From contig JAZQNO010000028.1 in assembly GCA_045627385.1 (NCBI GenBank), forward strand, positions 70,825-134,824: a DNA stretch of 64,000 nucleotides, given 5' to 3'. Both the position numbers and the translations under genes were made by a program. Shown here one piece after another: positions 59,801 through 64,000 of the stretch (positions are counted from its first letter, which is position 1; the number at the start of each line of letters is the position of its first letter). Source of the stretch: UBA1757 sp045627385. Lineage in GTDB: Bacteria; Bacteroidota; Bacteroidia; Bacteroidales; UBA1402. The notes below the pieces were generated by a model that was given only the letters and a program-made list of their open reading frames with translations, had not been told where the DNA came from and searched no databases.

Positions 59801-62353
59801 TTTGTTCCAATCGGCATAATCGTAGTCGATGTGGATGCCCGCATAATGAGGATAGGGCGACAGCCGGCAACGGTCGTAGTGGATGCTCATGCCGCTTCCG
59901 CCTTCGCTGACCTGAGTGGTGAAGGTGGCGTCCAGCCATCCGGGGACGGCGCCGCCGGGTTTGTAGCGGAAATTGAAATCGGCCTGTCCATCCGCATCCA
60001 GATTGCCCTCATAGACAGATACGTACGATTCGCTGTAAGGACTGGCCGGAGAAGCGAAACTGTAGTCGGGAAACGATTCGAATCGGGGAGTGAGCGATTG
60101 TAGAGAGGCCTCGACGCGAGCCTTCGAACCGCCTGCGGCAGGGCCTGTGAGCCAGCGCGCCTGCAGATGGACAGGATGCGCCTTCTGACAGGAAAGCACT
60201 TGCTCCTGTCCGAAATCCAGTTCGATTTTCAGACGGTTAGGTTTGACGCTTTCCACTTGGAGCGCCTTGGTCCATTGGATGTTGCCAGCCTTCAGAACGG
60301 CTCTCCAATGGCCGGTCGGGTCGTTTTCGGAAGTCTGGAATACGAAGGGAACAATGGCCTGACGGCCTTTCTGACGTACCAGTTTTTCCACCAGTTGGCC
60401 TTCTGGGTTGTAGATTTCCAAAGAAAGGGGATACGATTCGGGCAGCACCGACTCGCGGTCTTCCAGCATGAAATGGATGTGGATGCTGTCGCCGGGACGC
60501 CACACGCCGCGCTCCGTAAACAGGAAGCCTTTCAGGCCTTTCTGTATGTTCTTGCCCGACACGTCGAAATTGGCGGTCGGAATCTGATTGGAGGCATCGG
60601 TCTTCAGGTAGGAGACCTGTCCGTCCCTTTCGCCGACGATCAGGAACGGGCGGCGTTCGCAGGAAAGCAACAGACAGCCTTCGCCGTCGGTGCGCCCGCT
60701 GCCGAGTTCCTGCATCTGCGCATCGTAGACCTTCAGACTGGCGCCCACAGCAGGTGCAGCCGTACTCAGCTGACTGGCAAATACATACAGATTGTCCTGC
60801 GCATCGGTCTTGGCCATCAGCGCCAGGTCGGTGCAGAGAATGTTGCGGCTGGCGAAATTCCAGGGAATGTAATAGGCCGAACTGCTCGGGTCGCCGCTCT
60901 TTTGCCAATCGTAGCAACAGTCATAGAAAGAATTGCTGAAACTGAAGTTCTCGTACTGCAACTCGTCTTCCACCGGCAGCAGTTGTCGGGCACCCTCGTC
61001 GTCGGGATAGCCGTAGGCATTGTAGCTCAGGCGGCTGCCGATTTCCACATGATACACGGCGCCGGGCTCCATATCCGTCAGTTTCGACAGGTCTATCTTG
61101 AAGTAGGTCCAACGCCGGTATTCGTTTTCATCCTGCGCCTTCAGATCCACTTTCTTCGCAGCCACCAGGCGTCCGTACGACTGATAGCCGTAGCGGTCGC
61201 TTATGTCGTTGTTTAGCAGGAAGTAGGGAATATTGTTGCGGAAAAGCTTGGTGATGCGCACGTCGACGGCTTTCAGGCCGACCGCTTGAATGACGAAATA
61301 GCGGCCTTCTCCGGGCGGTACGATGGAACCTTCCTTGGGCAGCCGGATTTCGGGCTTCGGCAGGCCGACCGTCACGGTCTGACGATATTCGCGACCCAGT
61401 GCGCGTCCGTCCCGATTGCGAATGGCAGCGTCGACAATGAGTTGATATTCGCCATCCAAAGTGCTTTCCGGATAGAGCTTCAGCAGATTGCCGTCGAGAC
61501 TCAGCCGGCAGTCGACATTGTCAATGCGGGCCAGCCCCTTGAGGGTCTGTCTCTCGTCGAGCGGATCGGAAAAATACAACGTCACGCAGGGAGTGGGGTC
61601 GATGAGCGTCTCCACCCGGCTCACTTCGAAACTCTCCAGACCGGGCACCTCTATCGTGAGCGTCTGCGCCGACGCATTGACCGAAGCCTTTTTGGGCTGG
61701 AAAGACAGTTTCACCTCAGTATTCTGCTGCTGCCGACGGATACCGCTCAGGGTGAACGTGTGGGTGAAGGTCTCGCCGGCATGCTCCCAGACTATGTCCA
61801 GTTTTTTGCCTTCAAGGCTGGCGCTCAGGGCCTTTTCCACCAAGGCGTCTTCGAACACGTCAGAGGTGGTGACGACACCCCTTATGAAATACGAACTGCC
61901 GTTTTCTTCGGCCTTCAGCCCTTCGCAGGAAATCTGCATGTCGGGGGCCTGTGTATAGAATGAAAAGCTGAATTCCGATTTTTCTTTGGGCACTTTGGCC
62001 AGTTTGGACAATTTCAGCCGGGCCGTATAACGGGTATCCCAGGCAAGTGGCTCATCGCTTTGGAAAACAAGCAAATAGGGCGATTCCCAACGGCAGACAC
62101 CGCTGATCGAGGGACTGAAAGCGAGCAGTCCGCCCACTTCCTGGCCGAGCTCGTCGCTGCCGGCCATGGCTTGGTTGAATTGCACGCAGATGGCGTCGTG
62201 GCGACTGACCAGACCCTTGCTGGACGAAGCGATGTACTGCTGAAACTCGGCAGGCGAGGAGAGGGCGGACGCGTCGTCCGATTTCTTGCCCTCACAGGAG
62301 AGGAATACGGCAGCGAGCAGCAGACACAGCCCGGAAAGACCGGCGGTTTTCAT
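56861..62353 (-). CDS. Bacterial alpha-2-macroglobulin lipoprotein, thioester type
   Basis: A 1830-residue periplasmic lipoprotein (AAVFLSC signal, Cys20). It has many macroglobulin-like beta domains, including SIHIHFMLEDRESVLPESYP, and an alpha/alpha-toroid where the thioester motif PHGCAEQ is intact (Cys1389, Gln1392). Such proteins trap proteases with a covalent thioester bond after a bait region is cut, and with PBP1C form a repair and defence pair for damaged outer membranes. This is one of the larger proteins in its family. The start at 62353 gives the lipoprotein signal. It follows ribE by 27 bases. Confidence 0.94.
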   Translation of the reverse strand: MKTAGLSGLCLLLAAVFLSCEGKKSDDASALSSPAEFQQYIASSSKGLVSRHDAICVQFNQAMAGSDELGQEVGGLLAFSPSISGVCRWESPYLLVFQSDEPLAWDTRYTARLKLSKLAKVPKEKSEFSFSFYTQAPDMQISCEGLKAEENGSSYFIRGVVTTSDVFEDALVEKALSASLEGKKLDIVWEHAGETFTHTFTLSGIRRQQQNTEVKLSFQPKKASVNASAQTLTIEVPGLESFEVSRVETLIDPTPCVTLYFSDPLDERQTLKGLARIDNVDCRLSLDGNLLKLYPESTLDGEYQLIVDAAIRNRDGRALGREYRQTVTVGLPKPEIRLPKEGSIVPPGEGRYFVIQAVGLKAVDVRITKLFRNNIPYFLLNNDISDRYGYQSYGRLVAAKKVDLKAQDENEYRRWTYFKIDLSKLTDMEPGAVYHVEIGSRLSYNAYGYPDDEGARQLLPVEDELQYENFSFSNSFYDCCYDWQKSGDPSSSAYYIPWNFASRNILCTDLALMAKTDAQDNLYVFASQLSTAAPAVGASLKVYDAQMQELGSGRTDGEGCLLLSCERRPFLIVGERDGQVSYLKTDASNQIPTANFDVSGKNIQKGLKGFLFTERGVWRPGDSIHIHFMLEDRESVLPESYPLSLEIYNPEGQLVEKLVRQKGRQAIVPFVFQTSENDPTGHWRAVLKAGNIQWTKALQVESVKPNRLKIELDFGQEQVLSCQKAHPVHLQARWLTGPAAGGSKARVEASLQSLTPRFESFPDYSFASPASPYSESYVSVYEGNLDADGQADFNFRYKPGGAVPGWLDATFTTQVSEGGSGMSIHYDRCRLSPYPHYAGIHIDYDYADWNKLDNDREHKVKIVTVDENGRAVGLKNVEIKLFDTEYSWWYQSDRSHLASYVGKTWHKPVWQQTLQTSSEGLAEFLLDKDSERYGSYLLTVSLPDGHTAGQLVWFSGSWGSQTRGDAQVLALMSEKSTYQIGEEIDIEYPSSPTGRALVTVESSRGLLKKEWVQSASPLGHYRFKATAEMAPNVYVSVHFIQPHGQTANDLPIRLYGVLPICVEDPSTRLEPQLSLPEEVGSETAFTVKVREKRSLPMDYTLAIVDEGLLDLTDFKTPDPWNSFYAREALNIKTYDFYKQVLGAYGSRLESMYAVGGSDESYDASKMSDERFKPVVQVLGPFHLNAGKENRHEIVLPPYQGSVRVMLVAASDKGRYGNAQQQLSVRDPLMVQATLPRQLSPDEEISLPVNLFVNQDNIRKVKISVHTDGPISVDGDSERSVEISDLGESDHVFRLKVGSVEGLEAKASVKVTASSGMRSASQTTYLTVRQPQSAVRKTQFVHLEAGENARFELNPIGQKGSNLASVEISSMPSLNLSERLDYLTEYPHGCAEQSVSAVFPQLYLPQFMDFSKEELEEMRTRVNACIAKLPRYLTASQGISLWPGGKNADEWTTAYVALFLLEAEKAGYAVPSHLKESCLNCLQQQARNFSTTADGERHFLQAYLLYVLAAASQAQTAAMNRLMASDKLNRQGRFLLASAYRLVGQQSAADKLADLRDLSTDETYESCMGSALRDQSLILDYLTLSDPGSQSAHELAQELSSQLSSSEWFSTQATASALSALSRYAIRTGAGKEMRFQLQEKGQGAKKYQVRQAVFSRDFTNDSPLELEIGNQGEGGLFVSVCQEGIPEKVSKQWVARGIALEWKFTDLDGNPLDVSSLPQGSSFLAAVTVYDNSLRPARQLALTTIFPDGWEIVNERLANGMESAEADYQDIRDDRVLTYFDLASHESKTFVFHLTAAYRGRFQMVPATCEAMYDRNAFYAREGGMEVEVR

Positions 62354-62380
62354 AGGCCTTTATATTTGATAGGACAAACC

Positions 62381-63013
62381 TTATTTGACAAATTGCATCA
62401 TCCGGCTCAGATACTTGCCGACGATGTCGAATTCGAGGTTGACCAGCGTGCCCACTTCGATCTGGGCGAAATTGGTGTGGTCGTGGGTGTAGGGGATGAT
62501 GGCCACCGAGAAGCGGTCTTCGTGGCTGTCGCAGACGGTGAGGCTGACGCCGTTCACGCAGACGGAGCCCTTTTCCACGGTCATATAGCCCTGGCGGGCC
62601 ATCTCCTCGTCGAAGATATATTCGAAGGTGTAGCGCCAGCTGCCGTCGGTCTCCACCAGGTCGGTGCAGACGGCGGTGCGGTCCACGTGGCCTTGCACAA
62701 TGTGGCCGTCGAGCCGTCCGTTCACGCGCATGCTGCGTTCGAGGTTCACCTTGTCGCCCACGCGCAACAGGCCGAGATTGCTGCGTTCCAGCGTTTCTTT
62801 GACGGCTGTGACGGTGTATTGGCTGCAGACCTTTCCCTCGGCATCGGGGCCTTCGAAGAGGTCGACGACGGTGAGGCAGACGCCGTTGTGGGCCAGGCTC
62901 TGGTCTATGCCGAGCTCTTGGGCGAAGCTGCAGGTGAGACTGAGATGGAGGTTGCCGTTTTCTTCTTTCAGGCGGGTCACGGTGCCCGCTTCTTCTACGA
63001 TTCCTGAGAACAT
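62381..63013 (-). CDS. ribE: Riboflavin synthase alpha chain
   Basis: RibE converts two 6,7-dimethyl-8-ribityllumazine molecules into riboflavin. The 210-residue protein is two similar halves: MFSGIVEEAGTVTRLKEENG with SLAHNGVCLTVVD, and VNGRLDGHIVQGHVDRTAVC with SVCVNGVSLTV. Both 'NG(V)(C/S)LTV' loops for the lumazine are visible. No FMN riboswitch is seen upstream. It is first in a minus-strand run with the macroglobulin and pbpC genes. Confidence 0.96.
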   Translation of the reverse strand: MFSGIVEEAGTVTRLKEENGNLHLSLTCSFAQELGIDQSLAHNGVCLTVVDLFEGPDAEGKVCSQYTVTAVKETLERSNLGLLRVGDKVNLERSMRVNGRLDGHIVQGHVDRTAVCTDLVETDGSWRYTFEYIFDEEMARQGYMTVEKGSVCVNGVSLTVCDSHEDRFSVAIIPYTHDHTNFAQIEVGTLVNLEFDIVGKYLSRMMQFVK

Positions 63014-63078
63014 ATAGGTTGCAGTTTTTTGTATATAAACAAGTTATAAAAATGATTGGGACCGGTTTCGAACCCTTT

Positions 63079-63110
63079 CAAAGATAGGGTAAGAATCCTT
63101 CTTTTGCAAA
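63079..63110 (-). promoter_or_regulatory. Promoter of the ribE operon
   Basis: On the minus strand TTTG (plus 63107-63110) is followed by 20 bases and TATCTTTG (plus 63079-63086), a complete consensus. The leader to ribE would be about 60 bases. A second, isolated TATCTTTG on the minus strand lies at plus 63291-63298. Confidence 0.8.
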
Positions 63111-63476
63111 TAAATCGAGTGCATATTTGTGCCTCGCAAGTGCTTCTCAGAACCGTCCTTTGCAAGTCTCATTCCCGTCCGCTGAAAAATGGGAGGTACA
63201 ACGGAGGAACAACGGAGGAACATCAGAGCTGCTTCCCAGTCCGAGCGGACAGCCCTCTGTCCGACGGGCGCTTTCTGGCGAAACGCAGTACAAAGATACT
63301 GCCGGTTTCCCCCTTTGGTACACTTTTCCCTGTAATTCGAAGGCCGTTTCGGTGGAATTCGACAAGGGTGGCGGGAGAGTAACAGTTAACTGTCAACAGC
63401 TGTTTGGGTTGAGTTCCAGCCAGACCTTCAGACCGTGTTGCGTGTCTGCCCGCCACTCCGCCTGGTCTGCCGGAAA
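63111..63476. other. Intergenic region with hairpin and short direct repeat, no gene seen
   Basis: No convincing coding sequence is found. It holds two direct copies of ACAACGGAGGA (63198-63208 and 63209-63219), a hairpin CGGACAG/CTGTCCG with loop CCCT (63246-63263), and a minus-strand TATCTTTG (63291-63298). Short open frames here have no start context or family features. Parts of it look like a sequence that may recur between genes in this group of bacteria, but this has not been tested. Confidence 0.45.
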
Positions 63477-63694
63477 AGGTTAGTGTGGTTTTGCGCGGCT
63501 GAACGCTTATCTGGACCACCAACGTCTGGGGTGACCCGCCTCATTTGGGCCGCGGCCGCCGAGGTTAGTGCGGTTCTAGGCGGCTGAACGCATGTTTTGG
63601 CCACTATCGTCTGGAAAAAACAGCCTCAAAAGCCTTCGGCGGCGGAGGTTAGTGGCTGTGACAATGCCCGAAGCGGCTGAAACCACACTAACCT
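63477..63694. repeat. Tandem repeat of about 85 bp bounded by 15-bp perfect inverted ends
   Basis: Three units begin with GGTTAGTG at 63478, 63563 and 63647 (spacings 85 and 84). The first two are alike over most of their length (both have CGGCTGAACGC and CGTCTGG); the third is short. The outer ends are exact inverted repeats: AGGTTAGTGTGGTTT at 63477-63491 and its complement at 63680-63694. The element has no open frame of note. It could be a small non-autonomous mobile element, a recombination site or a structured RNA. Confidence 0.65.
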
Positions 63695-63824
63695 CACCGA
63701 AAACAAGGACCGTCGTTCCATGAAGCGAGAACCGTTTTTTATTTAATGGTTTGCGGCTTCTCGGTGTGCAAAAACGGCGTCTGGCAGACTGCCGCAGGCT
63801 CTCAGCCGCGCGGAACGGATGCTG

Positions 63825-63866
63825 AAAAACAAAAAAGCCTGCCGAAGCCAAGCTCCAACAGACTCT
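63825..63866 (-). terminator. Terminator-like sequence after tRNA-His
   Basis: Read on the minus strand past the tRNA 3' end, a short imperfect stem (GCTTGGC with GCAGGC, loop TTCG; outer GTCTG with CAGGC) is followed by TTTTTTGTTTTT, which is a strong T-run. This fits an intrinsic terminator for the tRNA transcript. Confidence 0.6.
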
Positions 63867-63871
63867 CCGAG

Positions 63872-63946
63872 GGTGGAAGATGGGACTCGAACCCACGACA
63901 CCTGGAACCACAATCCAGTGCTCTAACCAACTGAGCTACATCCACC
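63872..63946 (-). tRNA. trnH: tRNA-His (anticodon GTG)
   Basis: On the minus strand a full cloverleaf is seen: acceptor GTGGATG with an extra G at -1 (the histidine identity base) opposite discriminator C, D-arm GCTC/GAGC, anticodon stem CTGGA/TCCAG with loop TTGTGGT, and T-arm GTGGG/CCCAT with loop TTCGAGT. One T-T mismatch is in the acceptor stem at the sixth pair. CCA is not encoded and would be added after transcription. Confidence 0.97.
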
Positions 63947-64000
63947 ATTTTGGTTTTGCGGCTGCAAAAGTAGGACAAATTTGCGGTTCTGCAAACGATT

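Noticed and set aside
63014..63078. FMN riboswitch in front of ribE
   Set aside because: The leader of about 60 bases is too short and shows none of the conserved RFN segments.
63061..63078. T-arm-like sequence GGGTTCGAAACC on the minus strand as a tRNA fragment or att site
   Set aside because: Only the T-loop resembles a tRNA; no acceptor or anticodon arm is near and no integrase is in the window.
63223..63522. Minus-strand 99-residue frame in the right-hand intergenic region
   Set aside because: No start context, no family features, basic low-quality composition, and it runs through the hairpin and -7-like element. Treated as noncoding.
63746..63934. Plus-strand 62-residue frame ending in WDSNPRHLEPQSSALTN
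   Set aside because: This is the well-known false translation of the reverse strand of a tRNA gene.

Overview
The window is a chromosomal stretch of a member of the order Bacteroidales (phylum Bacteroidota), moderately GC-rich and densely coding. The evidence is the set of marker genes (an omega-like RNA polymerase subunit of Bacteroidota type, BamD lipoprotein, DUF4290, DUF4293, an HU-CCDC81/SPOR protein, an aspartate-type MurA, a C-terminal sorting-like domain) and repeated promoters of the Bacteroidota form TTTG-N19/20-TAnnTTTG. No ribosomal RNA, phage, insertion sequence or CRISPR array is visible. One tRNA gene (His) lies at the right edge.

Region by region. 1-13.6 kb: the start of an outer-membrane protein on the minus strand, then a co-directional sugar-acid and pentose operon: kduI, a 52-residue membrane peptide, kduD, a secreted aldose epimerase with a Cys/His-rich tail, an SGLT-type symporter, araD, araA, araB, a GH97 glycosidase and transketolase, closed by a hairpin. 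Arabinose is imported, converted to D-xylulose 5-phosphate and passed to the pentose phosphate pathway; KduI/KduD process unsaturated uronate from pectin. 13.6-16.8 kb: panE-like reductase, tatA-tatC, rpiB and a convergent yggS-type PLP protein. 16.9-25.5 kb: a Tyr/Trp-rich then Ser-rich secreted protein with an OmpP1/FadL-like barrel, convergent uvrB, a phenylacetate-CoA ligase plus ACT protein, then bamD, an omega subunit and DUF4293. 25.5-30.5 kb: S9 peptidase, L-rhamnose mutarotase, pgk, HU-CCDC81/SPOR protein. 30.7-34.0 kb (minus): pyrB-pyrI-flavin reductase-glyA. 34.1-45.3 kb: a long envelope and housekeeping operon (PBP1A, C_GCAxxG_C_C protein, tsaB, DUF4290, murA, rimM, orphan ABC ATPase, M23 peptidase, dxr, rseP, secreted endonuclease/phosphatase-fold protein). 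45.3-50.6 kb: ffh, folD, DUF1460 amidase-like protein, then a tightly overlapping GT2 / phosphoribosyltransferase / HAD phosphatase trio. 50.6-54.6 kb: a decayed pectate-lyase remnant, a YkvA-like membrane protein, a secreted esterase and a complete PL1 pectate lyase. 54.6-63.0 kb (minus): ribE, a thioester alpha-2-macroglobulin and PBP1C. 63.0-63.9 kb: an 858-base gap with promoter motifs, hairpins and a repeat bounded by 15-bp inverted ends, then tRNA-His.

The pectin theme links both ends (KduI/KduD and arabinose catabolism at the left, esterase and pectate lyase at the right). The most system-like candidate is the GT2-PRTase-HAD trio, whose gene content would suit PRPP-dependent ribofuranosylation of a surface glycan. 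Other points of interest are the metal-ligand-rich tail on the epimerase, the internally deleted pectate lyase, and two structured intergenic elements (30.5 kb and 63.5 kb). All function calls rest on reading motifs and lengths; no database search was run.
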